64,000 nucleotides of DNA from Psychrobacter sp. bablab_jr014 (GTDB taxonomy: Bacteria > Pseudomonadota > Gammaproteobacteria > Pseudomonadales > Moraxellaceae), in contig NZ_JACDXT010000021.1 in assembly GCF_016464015.1 (NCBI RefSeq), forward strand, positions 50,967-114,966. Reading direction: 5' to 3'. This document shows positions 11,064-21,242 of the stretch, one piece after another. Position 1 is the first letter of the stretch; each line of letters begins with the position of its first letter. The translations under genes and the position numbers were made by a program. The notes beneath the pieces were generated by a model. It was given only the letters and a program-made list of their open reading frames with translations, was not told the origin of the DNA and ran no database searches.

Positions 11064-11356
11064 GTTTCTTATAATATTGCAAAAACGCTATTAATTACTG
11101 ATGGTTAGTTGATATTGCAATATGTTCAGTCAAAAAAAGTATAAATAAATCGTTATTTAGTATATACAAGAATAAAAGCGCTATTTTACACTGTGCGCTT
11201 ACAACGCTCGTTAGCAAATCTATCATAATCGAGCCGTTTCTTTTGAATGAATGCTTTATTCATTTATTAAGCGACTTATCTTTGATAATTTTACGTAACG
11301 TGGTCATACAGCGCAGACGCTTTTCGCATCGCGGTTTTTTTAGATTAGGAAGCATT
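11064..11356. other. AT-rich gap before the CysB-like gene
   Basis: Between the katG terminator and the regulator no convincing gene is seen. An in-frame ATG at 11243 exists, but its 38 extra residues do not resemble the LysR family and it has no ribosome site. The stretch presumably carries the promoter of the regulator. Confidence 0.4.
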
Positions 11357-12286
11357 ATGGCAATTGATGTGGTCGTCAATCAAAGACACCTACAAATCCA
11401 GCTCAAGCAATTAGAGACCGTCTGGCATACGGTGGTCAATGGCTATAACCTTAGCCAAGCTGCAACCGTACTGCACACCAGCCAGTCAAGCTTATCTAAA
11501 CACATTGCTGCATTGGAAAATCAGCTCAAAACTGAAGTTTTTGTGCGTCAAGGCAAACGCCTGACTGGCCTAACCCCGATGGGCACTGCGCTAATGCCGC
11601 ATATCGAGTCTATCTTTGCTGAGATTCGCACGATTGAAAATCTTAGCCTTGATTTTAATAACCCCAATACAGGCACGCTGACCATCGCCACCACGCACAC
11701 TCAAGCGCGTTATGTGCTGCCACAGGTGGTTAAGGCGTTTAAGGCGCGCTTTCCTAAAGTCAATTTGATTTTGCAGCAGGCCGATCCTGAAACCATCGCG
11801 CAGATGGTCATTCGCGGACAGGCAGATATCGGTATCGCTACCGAGTCACTGCTCCATAACAGTTATTTGCGCTGCTACCGCTATTACGATTGGGCGCACC
11901 GTATTATTGTACCCAACGATCATGAGCTTGCGGGTATGGATAGTATTGATTTGCCGACGCTTGCCAGCTACCCTATCGTGACCTATCACGGCGGCTATAC
12001 AGGGCGCGGTGCGATTGACAAAACCTTTACGGCGGCAGGTCTAGAGCCTGATATTGTCTTAGCTGCGCTCGATGCAGATGTGATTAGCACCTATGTTGGT
12101 TTGGGTCTTGGGATTGGCATTATCGCTGAAATGGCCTTTGAGCCAAGCCATTACCAAAACCTGACTGCCATTCCTGTTGACCACTTTGGTCGCTTTACCA
12201 GCTGGATGGCAGTACGTGATGATGCCGAGATTCGTCAATACGGACGTGCATTTATGGAATTATGCCAGCAACAATTTACAAATTAA
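11357..12286 (+). CDS. LysR-family regulator, CysB/Cbl type
   Basis: A 309-residue LysR-type transcriptional regulator. The N-terminal winged helix-turn-helix spans about residues 11-68, with LSQAATVLHTSQSSLSKHIAALENQL. The effector domain contains the CysB-family hallmarks IATTHTQARYVLP and DADVISTYVGLGLGIGIIAEMA. CysB and Cbl control sulfate assimilation and sense N-acetylserine or sulfate-related signals. The start at 11357 has AGGAAG upstream and gives a standard N-terminus. No sulfur gene is adjacent: upstream is the katG remnant and downstream the glucose dehydrogenase, so the target is not indicated by context. CysB itself may be encoded elsewhere. Confidence 0.9.
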   Translation: MAIDVVVNQRHLQIQLKQLETVWHTVVNGYNLSQAATVLHTSQSSLSKHIAALENQLKTEVFVRQGKRLTGLTPMGTALMPHIESIFAEIRTIENLSLDFNNPNTGTLTIATTHTQARYVLPQVVKAFKARFPKVNLILQQADPETIAQMVIRGQADIGIATESLLHNSYLRCYRYYDWAHRIIVPNDHELAGMDSIDLPTLASYPIVTYHGGYTGRGAIDKTFTAAGLEPDIVLAALDADVISTYVGLGLGIGIIAEMAFEPSHYQNLTAIPVDHFGRFTSWMAVRDDAEIRQYGRAFMELCQQQFTN

Positions 12287-12595
12287 TTGTTACTAACGAC
12301 TCTTAGTCCTTATCGACATATAAGTCGTTGTTAATGCACAAAAAAATATGACGTGAATACGTTCAAAGCAAGATACCTTAGGCGATTATGAGGCTTAGGA
12401 TTGTATAGTTCGCGTAGAGTTTCCTGTGCTCGCCCTTGCACGAGTGATAGAATACCTACAGGAACCTTATACAATCCTAACTCTATATATACTTTGTGTG
12501 AGTACGAAGACGGTGTTAGACGTCTGATATAGGCTTGTGGTCTGTTCAGTTTTTGCCTACCACCCCGTGCTCTTAGCCATAAGTGGTATCTTCAT
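12287..12595. other. 309-base gap before gcd, rich in inverted repeats
   Basis: No gene is seen. A weak hairpin AACGACT/AGTCGTT follows the regulator's stop codon. A larger nested inverted repeat is annotated at 12395-12480. Confidence 0.5.
12395..12480. repeat. Nested inverted repeat upstream of gcd
   Basis: Outer arms TTAGGATTGTATA (12395-12407) and TATACAATCCTAA (12468-12480) match over 13 of 13 bases. Inner arms TTCCTGT (12421-12427) and ACAGGAA (12458-12464) match over 7 bases. Together they make a hairpin of 86 bases with side loops. It has no T run, so it is not an ordinary terminator. It could be a mobile mini-element or a control site for gcd. Confidence 0.6.
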
Positions 12596-15142
12596 ATGGA
12601 AAAATTCGTCGCCATTATTATGGCAATATTCGCAGCCCCCTTATTGTTAGGTGGGGCTTATCTGCTATCGCTCGGTGGCAGTCCTTATTATGTCGTGGCA
12701 GGCATCATGATGCTTGGCACGGCTTTTTTGTTATTCAAACGCCATTGGAGCGCGTATGGGCTGTACGCGCTGTTCTTGGTGATTACCGTAGCATGGGCGC
12801 TATGGGAATCAGGCTTTTATTGGTGGGCGCTCGCGACTCGCGTTGGCTTCCCCATGATCTTTGGTCTACTGATGCTGTTGCCTTGGGTATTTCGCAAGAT
12901 GCACGGTGGCGCCGTATCAACCAATGCGCAAACACCAGCGACCCATGCAGGCAAAACCCCGCTATATTATTGGGGCTTATTGGTGACTATTGTGGTCGGT
13001 GGTTTATTGTCTTTTGGCAGTATTGCAAACAATGCAACAGACAAGCTTGGGCAGCTTGACTTGAATGCTGACAATGCCGCTAACGACGATGCACTCAATC
13101 TCGGCGATCCACTATCTACAGGTGAGCAAACGCCAGATGGTGAATGGAGCGCTTACGGCCGCACCGATTATGGTCAGCGCTACTCGCCACTTGACCAAAT
13201 CAATACCGAAAACGTCAAAGACCTTGAAGTTGCTTGGCAAATTCAGACAGGCGATGTCAAAGGCCCTAACGATGTGGGTGAAACCACGTATCAGGCAACG
13301 CCACTTAAAATTGGTAACGCCTTATTTATGTGTACGCCGCACAACTGGGCATTGGCGCTTGACGCGGATAGCGGTGAACAGCTGTGGAAGTTTAACCCTA
13401 AAGTGGGCGAAAACTTGCAGCGCCAGCATCAAACATGCCGTGGCGTCTCTTACTACGCAGGTCAAGGCAATGCGCCTGCGACCGACATCACGCGTGTCAG
13501 TGCGACAGCAAATGATACCCAAGCAGCTGCTAACGCTAATACCAGCCCTGCCAGTAACAACACCGCAGGCACCAATCTGGTTGTAGAAAAAATCGAAGGC
13601 AACACCTTTGAAGGTGAAAGCACACAATGTGATGCTAAGATTTTTATTCCGTCATCAGATGCCAAGCTCTATGCCCTTGATCCTAAGACGGGCAAACGCT
13701 GCCAAGGCTTTGGTGATGATGGCGAGCTGGACCTCATGCACAACATGCCGTTCAAGCAGGCGGGTTACTATTACTCTACGTCACCACCTATCGTGGCAGG
13801 CGGCGTGATCATTGTCGCAGGCGCGGTCAATGATAACTACGATATCAACTCGCCCTCAGGTGTCATCCGTGCTTATGATGTCAATACTGGTGAGCTTAAG
13901 TGGAACTGGGATTCAGGTGCGCCTGAAGACACCACCCCACTTGATGTCAATGACCCAACCCAAACCTATCGCACCAGCTCGCCCAATTCATGGTCGACGG
14001 CCAGTGCCGATGAAGAATTGGGACTTGCATATTTCCCAATGGGCAACCGCGTACCTGATCAATTGGGCAGCTACCGTACCCCAGAAGAAGAAAAATACGC
14101 CACCTCTGTCGTCGCACTGGACTTAAAAACAGGTCAAGCGCGCTGGGTACAGCAGTTCGTGCATCATGACCTTTGGGACATGGACACGCCAGCACAGCCA
14201 ACACTACTGGATCTTGACACCAAAGATGGCAAACAGCCTGCACTGGTTGTACCGACCAAACAAGGCGATGTATATGTGCTTAACCGCGCGACTGGTGAGC
14301 CTATCTTGCCGATTAAAGAGCGCCCTGCACCCCAAGGTTACTTGGTCGCAGGTGAACACGCAGCACCAACGCAGCCTTATTCAGCGCTCAGCTTTTCTCC
14401 AGATGACTTGACGGAAAAAGACATGTGGGGCGCAAGCTTGATTGACCAAATGATGTGCCGCATTGAGTTTAATAAACTCAACTACGATGGTCGCTACACG
14501 CCACCATCAACCAATGGCACGCTGGTTTATCCAGGTAACTTTGGTACCTTTAACTGGGGTAGCCTCGCGGTCGATCCTGAAAATGGCGTCATGTTCGGTA
14601 TGCCAACATACCTAGCGTTCACTTCGAAGCTGATTCCCAAAGAAAATCTTGGTGATGCTGAGACCAATAAAGGCGAGCATGGCGTAAACGCCAATGAAGG
14701 CGCTGATTATGCTGTAGAAATGGGCCCCTTCTTATCGCCACTTGGCGTGCCTTGTCAGCAGCCACCTTGGGGTACAATTGCAGCGGCTGACCTTGCTACT
14801 GGCGAGATTGCTTATCAGCGTAAGAATGGTACGGTACAAGACTTATCGCCCATTCCACTCAAGTTCGAATTGGGTGTGCCAGGCATCGGCGGTCCAATCA
14901 TCACTAAAGGCGGCGTGGCATTCTTGTCGGCAGCGACCGAAAACAACTTCCGCGCTTATGATCTAAAAAATGGTGATGTGCTGTGGAATGTACGTATTCC
15001 TGCAGGCGGACAGGCCACGCCAATGACCTACCTCAACTCAAAAGGTGAGCAGATGGTCGTCTTGGTCGCGGGTGGTCACGGTTCAGTCGGTACGAAGATC
15101 GGCGATTATGTCATCGCGTACAAGCTAAAAAACCAGCAGTAA
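12596..15142 (+). CDS. gcd: Membrane-bound quinoprotein glucose dehydrogenase (PQQ)
   Basis: This enzyme oxidises glucose to gluconolactone in the periplasm, passing electrons from PQQ to ubiquinone. The 848 residues contain five N-terminal membrane helices (about 1-145) and then a periplasmic eight-bladed PQQ propeller. Typical motifs are WSAYGRTDYGQRYSPLDQI, CRGVSYY, SPNSWS, HHDLWDMDTPAQPTL and, near the end, GGQATPMTYLNSKGEQ. A stretch of about 45 residues rich in Ala, Asn and Thr (roughly 300-345) interrupts the propeller where the E. coli enzyme has a short loop. No PQQ synthesis genes lie in the window. It is a single gene with its own terminator. Confidence 0.95.
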   Translation: MEKFVAIIMAIFAAPLLLGGAYLLSLGGSPYYVVAGIMMLGTAFLLFKRHWSAYGLYALFLVITVAWALWESGFYWWALATRVGFPMIFGLLMLLPWVFRKMHGGAVSTNAQTPATHAGKTPLYYWGLLVTIVVGGLLSFGSIANNATDKLGQLDLNADNAANDDALNLGDPLSTGEQTPDGEWSAYGRTDYGQRYSPLDQINTENVKDLEVAWQIQTGDVKGPNDVGETTYQATPLKIGNALFMCTPHNWALALDADSGEQLWKFNPKVGENLQRQHQTCRGVSYYAGQGNAPATDITRVSATANDTQAAANANTSPASNNTAGTNLVVEKIEGNTFEGESTQCDAKIFIPSSDAKLYALDPKTGKRCQGFGDDGELDLMHNMPFKQAGYYYSTSPPIVAGGVIIVAGAVNDNYDINSPSGVIRAYDVNTGELKWNWDSGAPEDTTPLDVNDPTQTYRTSSPNSWSTASADEELGLAYFPMGNRVPDQLGSYRTPEEEKYATSVVALDLKTGQARWVQQFVHHDLWDMDTPAQPTLLDLDTKDGKQPALVVPTKQGDVYVLNRATGEPILPIKERPAPQGYLVAGEHAAPTQPYSALSFSPDDLTEKDMWGASLIDQMMCRIEFNKLNYDGRYTPPSTNGTLVYPGNFGTFNWGSLAVDPENGVMFGMPTYLAFTSKLIPKENLGDAETNKGEHGVNANEGADYAVEMGPFLSPLGVPCQQPPWGTIAAADLATGEIAYQRKNGTVQDLSPIPLKFELGVPGIGGPIITKGGVAFLSAATENNFRAYDLKNGDVLWNVRIPAGGQATPMTYLNSKGEQMVVLVAGGHGSVGTKIGDYVIAYKLKNQQ

Positions 15143-15199
15143 AAAATACCAAACGTGTTTCTTCTATAGCGCGCGTTTGGACAGATTGTTAATAAATGA

Positions 15200-15233
15200 T
15201 AAGAGCAGATGCCCCGCGCTTCTGCTCTTTTTT
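15200..15233 (+). terminator. Terminator of gcd
   Basis: AAGAGCAGA and TCTGCTCTT form a 9-base stem followed by a T run, about 60 bases after the gcd stop. Confidence 0.8.
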
Positions 15234-15366
15234 ATACTTGTTATTTTTTCATTTTACTTAGCCGTGTACGTGACACATGAGATTACTGACCAGTCATTTA
15301 TCTTGAAAGTACCACGATAAACAATCATATCTATAGCCAAGAAACATACAAACCATTGGATCATTT

Positions 15367-16368
15367 ATGACAACGACTATTCCTTTATCCTTTTTAGACC
15401 TTGCTCCTGTTCCTGAAGGCAGCAGCACAGCTGACGGTATTGCACAAACAGTCGATATGGCAAAACAAGCAGAAGCTATCGGCCTCAACCGCTATTGGCT
15501 CGCTGAGCATCACAATATGCCAGGTATTGCCAGTGCTGCGACCGCCGTTTTGCTGTCACATATTGGCGCACAGACCGAACGTATCCGTATTGGTTCAGGC
15601 GGCGTGATGCTGCCCAATCATGCGCCTTTAGTAGTGGCAGAGCAATTTGGTACATTGCAGGCGCTTTACGGCGACCGTATCGACTTAGGTTTGGGACGCG
15701 CTCCTGGTACTGATGGCGCCACCTTTCAGGCATTGCGCCGCCAGCACAAGGACGCCGAGCGTTTTCCGCAAGATGTGCAAGAGCTGCTTCATTATTTGAA
15801 CGATGATGGCACACACGGACACGTACATGCTTATCCAGGTACTGATTCTAAGATTCCATTATGGATACTGGGTTCATCATTATTCGGTGCGACACTAGCG
15901 GCGCATCTGGGCTTACCGTATGCCTTTGCCTCACACTTTGCGCCTGATATGTTGACGCATGCGGTACAGACGTATCGTGAGCAGTTCCAGCCGTCTGCTT
16001 ATTTGGATAAGCCCTACGTGATGATTGCAGCCAATCTACTGTTGGCTGACGATGAGGAAACAGCGCGCTATCATTTTACCTCCGCACAGCAGAGCTTTGT
16101 ACATTTACGCCGTGGCGAGACAGGGCAAATCCCGCGTCCAACCAAAGATATGGGCGGTATTTGGAGTGATGCGGAGCGCATGATGGTTGAGCGCGCGTTG
16201 TCGGTTTCATTTATTGGTACACCTGAAACAGTACGTCCAAAACTAGAAGCCTTTATCAATACCCACCAACCTGATGAACTGATTGTGACTGCCAACGTAC
16301 ATGACCAAGCCGCTCGTCTGCACTCATTGTCACTCGTACCTCAGTTAAATTTGTTTACTTTACAATAG
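15367..16368 (+). CDS. Luciferase-like (LLM) flavin-dependent oxidoreductase
   Basis: A 333-residue protein of the bacterial-luciferase-like monooxygenase family (TIM barrel, reduced FMN). It starts [16 protein letters not shown], a feature of the MsnO8/YhbW subgroup, followed by [12 protein letters not shown] near residue 43, [16 protein letters not shown] near 79 and [11 protein letters not shown] near 110. These are the canonical blocks of the family. The natural substrate of this subgroup is not known. It stands alone between gcd and a 46-residue membrane peptide gene that follows 48 bases later on the same strand, so those two may be co-transcribed. Confidence 0.9.
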   Translation: MTTTIPLSFLDLAPVPEGSSTADGIAQTVDMAKQAEAIGLNRYWLAEHHNMPGIASAATAVLLSHIGAQTERIRIGSGGVMLPNHAPLVVAEQFGTLQALYGDRIDLGLGRAPGTDGATFQALRRQHKDAERFPQDVQELLHYLNDDGTHGHVHAYPGTDSKIPLWILGSSLFGATLAAHLGLPYAFASHFAPDMLTHAVQTYREQFQPSAYLDKPYVMIAANLLLADDEETARYHFTSAQQSFVHLRRGETGQIPRPTKDMGGIWSDAERMMVERALSVSFIGTPETVRPKLEAFINTHQPDELIVTANVHDQAARLHSLSLVPQLNLFTLQ

Positions 16369-16416
16369 TCTGGGCGGCTTGCATAATAATAAAAAAACAA
16401 CGATAGGATAATAATT

Positions 16417-16557
16417 ATGGAAGCCTCCCCTTTTATTGGTTCGACCATCTTTTTTTATATTTTGGCAATCCTCGTCGTGATGATTATCGGCGGTTACTTT
16501 ACTTATAGAAGTGGCAAACGCAAAAAAATAGAGCAAGACAAAAGAGATGGCTTGTAA
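16417..16557 (+). CDS. Small single-pass membrane peptide, 46 residues
   Basis: A short frame from ATG 16417 to TAA 16557 encodes 46 residues. A hydrophobic stretch at about 11-27 (including ILAILVVMIIGGY) is followed by a basic tail with RSGKRKKIEQDKR. This shape is typical of small inner-membrane proteins with a cytoplasmic positive tail. AGGA lies about 8 bases before the start, and a terminator follows at 16592. It is 48 bases after the LLM oxidoreductase gene. I do not recognise the family. Confidence 0.6.
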   Translation: MEASPFIGSTIFFYILAILVVMIIGGYFTYRSGKRKKIEQDKRDGL

Positions 16558-16591
16558 TTAAAAAGCCCATTTATTCGATAAATATGATCTG

Positions 16592-16632
16592 AAAAAAAAG
16601 CCCGCGCTTTATTAAAGGCACGGGCTTTTTTC
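16592..16632. terminator. Bidirectional terminator
   Basis: AAAAAGCCCG and CGGGCTTTTT form a strong stem with A and T runs on either side. It separates the plus-strand membrane peptide gene from the convergent cyclodeaminase-like gene. Confidence 0.85.
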
Positions 16633-16644
16633 TACGCCTTTATT

Positions 16645-17658
16645 TTATTGAACGCGAGTACCGATATTATTTTTTAATGCCATTTGCGCCACATCGAGCG
16701 CTACTGCCGCATCAAAGCGCGCCGCGCCAACAGACTTAAACAGCGTCATGTTTGTTTGCGCTGGCGCAATAGCGCCCGTCACTAATCCTTGCAAGTCGCC
16801 TACGATATCCGACCATATCCACGGACAATCCTCTGCCGCATCTGCCTGAATTAAATCACCTGCTTCGTGACGACTGCCTTCGCGGTCATCGACAATCACG
16901 TTGCTTTGGGCAATCACCTCATTACTGATTTCTTTCATTGAAGGTTGATACGCGCCGACTGCATTGATATGGACATCAGATTTAATAGACTCGGCATCGA
17001 ACAGACCTTCGGTTGCGCGGGTGGCGACATTAATAATGTCTGCCTCTTGAATCGCGTCTTCAATCTGCTCGCAAATCTGCATAGAGACGTTCCACTGCGG
17101 ATAGTCTTTGGCAAATTGCGCCTGAAAGCGCGTCGCACCCTCGGCACTACGATTCCACACATAGACCGTGTCGATATCAGGACGCACGGTCAAGACAGCG
17201 TTGAGCTGCTCGTATGCCATACCGCCGCAGCCAACGACCGCCACACTTTTGGCATCTGTTTTTGCTAAGTACTTGGTAGCGACACCTGACAGCGCGGCTG
17301 TACGCACTTGTGTGATACAAACGCCATCCATCACCGCCAGCACTTCACCGGTATCATTATTAGAAACCGTAATTATGGCTGTAGTGGTTGGCAGATTGCG
17401 GCTGGGATTGTCAGGGCAAATGGTCACAAGCTTGACCACAGCATATTCATTGTCGCCATCGTACAGCGTGGCAGGCATGGACAAATGAGAGCCTGAGCTG
17501 TGCGTATCATCGGCGCTAAAGGTAGGAATCACTAAGCGCTCAGGCGATTTGACCCAATCTGGATGTTCCACTTGCTGCTTGAGCAAGCGCTCTATTGCTT
17601 CAATTGCTGCTGGCATTGTCAGATGCTCTGTAACTACCGCTTGATTCAGCCACTGCAT
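16645..17658 (-). CDS. Ornithine cyclodeaminase / mu-crystallin family protein
   Basis: A 337-residue member of the OCD/mu-crystallin family. Members include ornithine cyclodeaminase, pyrroline-2-carboxylate reductase and alanine dehydrogenase-like enzymes, all NAD(P)-dependent. Visible blocks are SHLSMPATLYDG, an early basic TQVRTAALSGVATKYLA near residue 112-128, the dinucleotide-binding VAVVGCGGMAYEQL near 138 and the late HINAVGAYQPSMKEI near 228. The start has AAGGAAG 4 bases upstream. It stands alone. Which substrate it uses cannot be read from sequence. Confidence 0.85.
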   Translation of the reverse strand: MQWLNQAVVTEHLTMPAAIEAIERLLKQQVEHPDWVKSPERLVIPTFSADDTHSSGSHLSMPATLYDGDNEYAVVKLVTICPDNPSRNLPTTTAIITVSNNDTGEVLAVMDGVCITQVRTAALSGVATKYLAKTDAKSVAVVGCGGMAYEQLNAVLTVRPDIDTVYVWNRSAEGATRFQAQFAKDYPQWNVSMQICEQIEDAIQEADIINVATRATEGLFDAESIKSDVHINAVGAYQPSMKEISNEVIAQSNVIVDDREGSRHEAGDLIQADAAEDCPWIWSDIVGDLQGLVTGAIAPAQTNMTLFKSVGAARFDAAVALDVAQMALKNNIGTRVQ

Positions 17659-17818
17659 GTTTGCTTCCTTTGTTATTCGATGTATTGTCCGTTTTTCACC
17701 ACACTGACTGCCAATGTCTTAGCAAAGCAACAAGGCACGCATCAGCTATCATGCCGTGCTCATGGTGAGATGGCAATGCCAAAGAATGAATTTTGTCGAT
17801 TTTTATAATTTTTTTGAT

Positions 17819-18778
17819 TTATATCCAGCCCAGTGAGCGTAAAACTGCTGCCCCAATCGCCATACCAAACAGCGAAAACACAGTGGTAAATGCTAAGATA
17901 TTCGCCGCCAAGATGTCATTACCGCCCATCGCTTTTGCCATAACATAGCTGGCCGCCGCCGCAGGTGACGCGACCATTAAGAACAGCACTGCCAAATGCA
18001 CGCCACTTAACCCAAACAATAAGCCAACCACCACCGCCACAATAGGCGCGACCACAATGCGACCAATGCTCGATTGCATGGACACGCCAGATAAGTGCAG
18101 CATGGACTTGATATTGATACTCGCACCCGCGCAAATCAGCGCTAAAGGTAGCGCCACCCCTGCCAGCAAGTCACCTGTGGTATGAATCACGCCACTGATT
18201 GGCGGTAGTGGCAATGCTTTATAAACAAAGGCTGATACCAATGCGATAATCAGCGGATTGGTAAAGATTTTTTTGATGACCATCATGCTGCGACTGACCC
18301 ACGTATCCTCCGAGCTTTTGGAGATGCGGCTTAAGGTGATTACCGCCAAAATATTAAACAGTATCGTTACCACGCCCATATAGACCGCACCGATACTGAG
18401 CCCCGTCGCGCCGTAGGCATTGTCTACCGTTGCCAGACCAATAATCGCCATATTGCTACGGAACACCCCCTGAACGAACACCCCTTGGTCAGCAGGCTCA
18501 CGCACAAAATATTTGGCGTACAGCTCGGCACCAAAGAACAGCAGCAACGTCACAAGTACGCCAGCGGCAATCAAGGTCACTTGTTTGCCGTAATCGACAT
18601 CGCTATCGACGACACTAAAAAAGAGCAAACACGGCAAGCAATACGTAAATACAAAGTTGGAGGCTTGATCAATAAAAGTCGGACCGACCGTGCCTTTTTT
18701 TTGCATAAATACCCCAAGCGCCATCAAAAATAAATTGGGGAAAACAATGGTTATGGCAAAAATAATGGCTTCGATCAT
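17819..18778 (-). CDS. AEC family (auxin efflux carrier-like) transporter
   Basis: A 319-residue inner-membrane carrier with about ten hydrophobic segments, of the AEC family. Bacterial members export or import small organic acids such as malate or malonate. Family features include the N-terminal FPNLFLMALGVFMQKKG, the central ILFNILAVITLS and the second-half repeat PLALICAGASINIK with FLMVASPAAAASYVMAKAMGG. The ATG at 18778 starts directly at the first helix; a frame extending upstream to 18883 adds 35 residues unlike the family. No substrate gene is adjacent. Confidence 0.85.
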   Translation of the reverse strand: MIEAIIFAITIVFPNLFLMALGVFMQKKGTVGPTFIDQASNFVFTYCLPCLLFFSVVDSDVDYGKQVTLIAAGVLVTLLLFFGAELYAKYFVREPADQGVFVQGVFRSNMAIIGLATVDNAYGATGLSIGAVYMGVVTILFNILAVITLSRISKSSEDTWVSRSMMVIKKIFTNPLIIALVSAFVYKALPLPPISGVIHTTGDLLAGVALPLALICAGASINIKSMLHLSGVSMQSSIGRIVVAPIVAVVVGLLFGLSGVHLAVLFLMVASPAAAASYVMAKAMGGNDILAANILAFTTVFSLFGMAIGAAVLRSLGWI

Positions 18779-19152
18779 AAGATACTCACACTTGGCAGAC
18801 AGTTGTAAAAACGATAGATGGCAACATTGCAAGGCACTGCTTACCGACCGAGTAAAAATAACATCAAAGACAAGTACAACCAAGAACTGTAAATACGATG
18901 GTAAATAAAAGGAAAAATAAAGAGCAAAATATGGTTGCTTATATTTATAAATAACTACGCGCTTTTATTAAAAGAAAAAGGTATTTATAGCAAAAGTAGC
19001 AAAGAACCTATCCTTGGTATATTGATGCTTGAAAGGTAAAAAATGGCAATGGTTGCCCAAAAATAATGACCTGATATCACTTAATATCAGGTCATCAGCA
19101 GCGGATAAGATTTAGTATACGACATATTGCCGATTAAAGGGCACGCATAAGT
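18779..19152. other. 374-base gap between mnmG and the AEC carrier gene
   Basis: The gap is AT-rich. It contains the mnmG terminator hairpin (19066-19095) and, by position, the promoter of the AEC gene. No gene is seen. Confidence 0.5.
19056..19095 (-). terminator. Terminator of mnmG
   Basis: ATGACCTGATAT (19066-19077) and ATATCAGGTCAT (19084-19095) form a 12-base perfect stem with a 6-base loop. On the minus strand TATTTTTGG follows. It lies about 57 bases past the mnmG stop. Confidence 0.75.
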
Positions 19153-21051
19153 TTAGGAAGTTTGTAGCGCTGCTTTGGCTTTTCTATGCTTTTTAAGGGT
19201 CATGGCGAGCAGCTGTACCGCCGCTGGTGTCACACCGCTCACGCGCCCTGCTTGCGCCAAAGTAGCTGGGCGCACATGGCTAAGCTTTTGTACGATTTCA
19301 TTGGACAGACCAGATACAGCGCTGTAGTCAAAATCAACAGGCAGCGCGGTGTTTTCTAGGCGCTTCATTTGCTCGATATCTTCTTGCTGACGGTCGATAT
19401 AGCCTGCGTATTTGACAGAGATTTCAATCTGCTCGCCCACGTCGTTTGTCACGTCCGAATCGGTAATGGTGGCAATGTCACTAAAGTTAATCTGCGGACG
19501 TTTTAGCAAGTCATAGGCCGTCGATTCTTTTGACAGCACTTCACCTGTGGTGTCGGTCAGCTTTGCGCCCAAGTCATTGCTTGGCGTTGCCCAGAGTGCT
19601 TTTAGACGCGCGGACTCATTGTCAATCGCGGTCATTTTGTCTTGATAGGCTTGCCAGCGCGCATCGTCCACCAAGCCAAGCTTGCGCCCAATCTCGGTTA
19701 GACGCTGATCGGCATTGTCTTCACGCAATAGCAGACGGTATTCAGCGCGGCTCGTGAACATACGGTACGGCTCGTTGGTGCCGTGGGTGATAAGGTCATC
19801 AACGAGTACGCCTAAGTACGCTTGGTCACGGCGCGGCGTCCATGTGTCATAATCAGGGTTATTGGTGGTCACCAGTGCGGCATTTGTCCCCGCCAGCAAG
19901 CCTTGAACGCCCGCTTCTTCATAACCTGTCGTACCGTTGATTTGTCCTGCAAAATACAAGCGCTCAATCGACTTGGTCTCAAGCGTGGGCTTGAGGCTTT
20001 GCGGGTCAAAATAATCGTACTCAATCGCGTAACCTGGGCGGGTGATGTGTGCGTTTTCAAGCCCTTTCATGCTATGGATAAAGTCAAGCTGCACATCAAA
20101 CGGCAAGCTGGTCGAGATGCCATTAGGGTACAGCTCGTGTGTGGTCAAGCCTTCAGGCTCAATGAAGATTTGGTGACTGTCTTTATCGGCAAAGCGATGA
20201 ATTTTGTCTTCAATCGATGGGCAATAACGCGGTCCCACGCCTTCAATTTTGCCTGAGAACATTGGCGAGCGGTCGAGATTGTCACGGATGATGTCGTGCG
20301 TACGCGCATTGGTATGCGTGATGTAGCAATTGACCTGCTGCGGGTGCATCTCAGTATTGCCCATATAGCTCATGACAGGCAGCGGCTTATCACCAGGCTG
20401 GACAGTCATAACGCTAAAGTCCACGCTACGCGCATCGATACGCGCGGGCGTGCCTGTCTTTAGACGACCGACGGGCAGTTTTAGCTCGCGCAAACGATCC
20501 GCCAGTTTAATCGCGGGCTGGTCACCTGCACGACCACCGTGCGAGTTTTCTAGACCGATATGAATCACACCGCCCAAGAACGTGCCTGAGGTCAAGACGA
20601 CGGTTTCGGTTCTAAAGACGATACCTGTCGAGGTCACCACCGCTACGGCGCGACCGTTTTCGACCAAAATATCATCGGCGGCTTGTTGGAACAAATCAAG
20701 GTTCGGCTGATTCTCTAATGTATGGCGAATTGCGGCTTTATAAAGAATACGATCTGCCTGCGCGCGCGTGGCCCGTACCGCCGCGCCCTTGCGGCTGTTC
20801 AATACCCGAAACTGAATGCCCGCCTTGTCCGTTGCCAGTGCCATAGCACCACCAAGCGCGTCAATCTCACGCACCAGATGCGATTTACCAATACCGCCAA
20901 TCGCAGGGTTGCAGCTCATCTGCCCGAGCGTCTCGATATTGTGTGTCAACAGCAGGGTCTGTGCGCCCATACGTGCTGCCGCCAATGCCGCTTCTGTGCC
21001 TGCATGACCGCCGCCGATGACCACCACGTCGTAATGTTTTGGGTATTGCAT
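19153..21051 (-). CDS. mnmG: tRNA uridine-5-carboxymethylaminomethyl synthase subunit MnmG
   Basis: MnmG (GidA) works with MnmE to place the carboxymethylaminomethyl group on wobble uridine-34 of several tRNAs, using FAD and methylene-tetrahydrofolate. The 632 residues begin with the FAD-binding [21 protein letters not shown], followed by the highly conserved [27 protein letters not shown]-type features appear as [10 protein letters not shown] near 274 and the central [16 protein letters not shown] near 375. The C-terminal helical domain that contacts tRNA is complete. AGTGAGGCAG upstream of the ATG is the ribosome site. mnmE is not nearby. mnmA, which thiolates the same uridine, lies 2.3 kb away on the other strand. 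Confidence 0.97.
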   Translation of the reverse strand: MQYPKHYDVVVIGGGHAGTEAALAAARMGAQTLLLTHNIETLGQMSCNPAIGGIGKSHLVREIDALGGAMALATDKAGIQFRVLNSRKGAAVRATRAQADRILYKAAIRHTLENQPNLDLFQQAADDILVENGRAVAVVTSTGIVFRTETVVLTSGTFLGGVIHIGLENSHGGRAGDQPAIKLADRLRELKLPVGRLKTGTPARIDARSVDFSVMTVQPGDKPLPVMSYMGNTEMHPQQVNCYITHTNARTHDIIRDNLDRSPMFSGKIEGVGPRYCPSIEDKIHRFADKDSHQIFIEPEGLTTHELYPNGISTSLPFDVQLDFIHSMKGLENAHITRPGYAIEYDYFDPQSLKPTLETKSIERLYFAGQINGTTGYEEAGVQGLLAGTNAALVTTNNPDYDTWTPRRDQAYLGVLVDDLITHGTNEPYRMFTSRAEYRLLLREDNADQRLTEIGRKLGLVDDARWQAYQDKMTAIDNESARLKALWATPSNDLGAKLTDTTGEVLSKESTAYDLLKRPQINFSDIATITDSDVTNDVGEQIEISVKYAGYIDRQQEDIEQMKRLENTALPVDFDYSAVSGLSNEIVQKLSHVRPATLAQAGRVSGVTPAAVQLLAMTLKKHRKAKAALQTS

Positions 21052-21242
21052 ATCTGCCTCACTTGTCTAAGTGATCGACGTGCGCTCCTGCACCATCACT
21101 TAACCTGATAAAAAACCAATTGCCGCGCGTCACTACGCAAGCTTGTTTGAAGTAACCGATTATTATAGCAATTTTTGTGCCTGATAAACATAGCCAGCGC
21201 AAGGATATCGCTGTTTGTCATGAATAACTGATAGTAGAGCTT

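Noticed and set aside
17563..17808. 81-residue frame opposite the cyclodeaminase-like gene start
   Set aside because: Cys-rich shadow of the opposite strand with no ribosome site.
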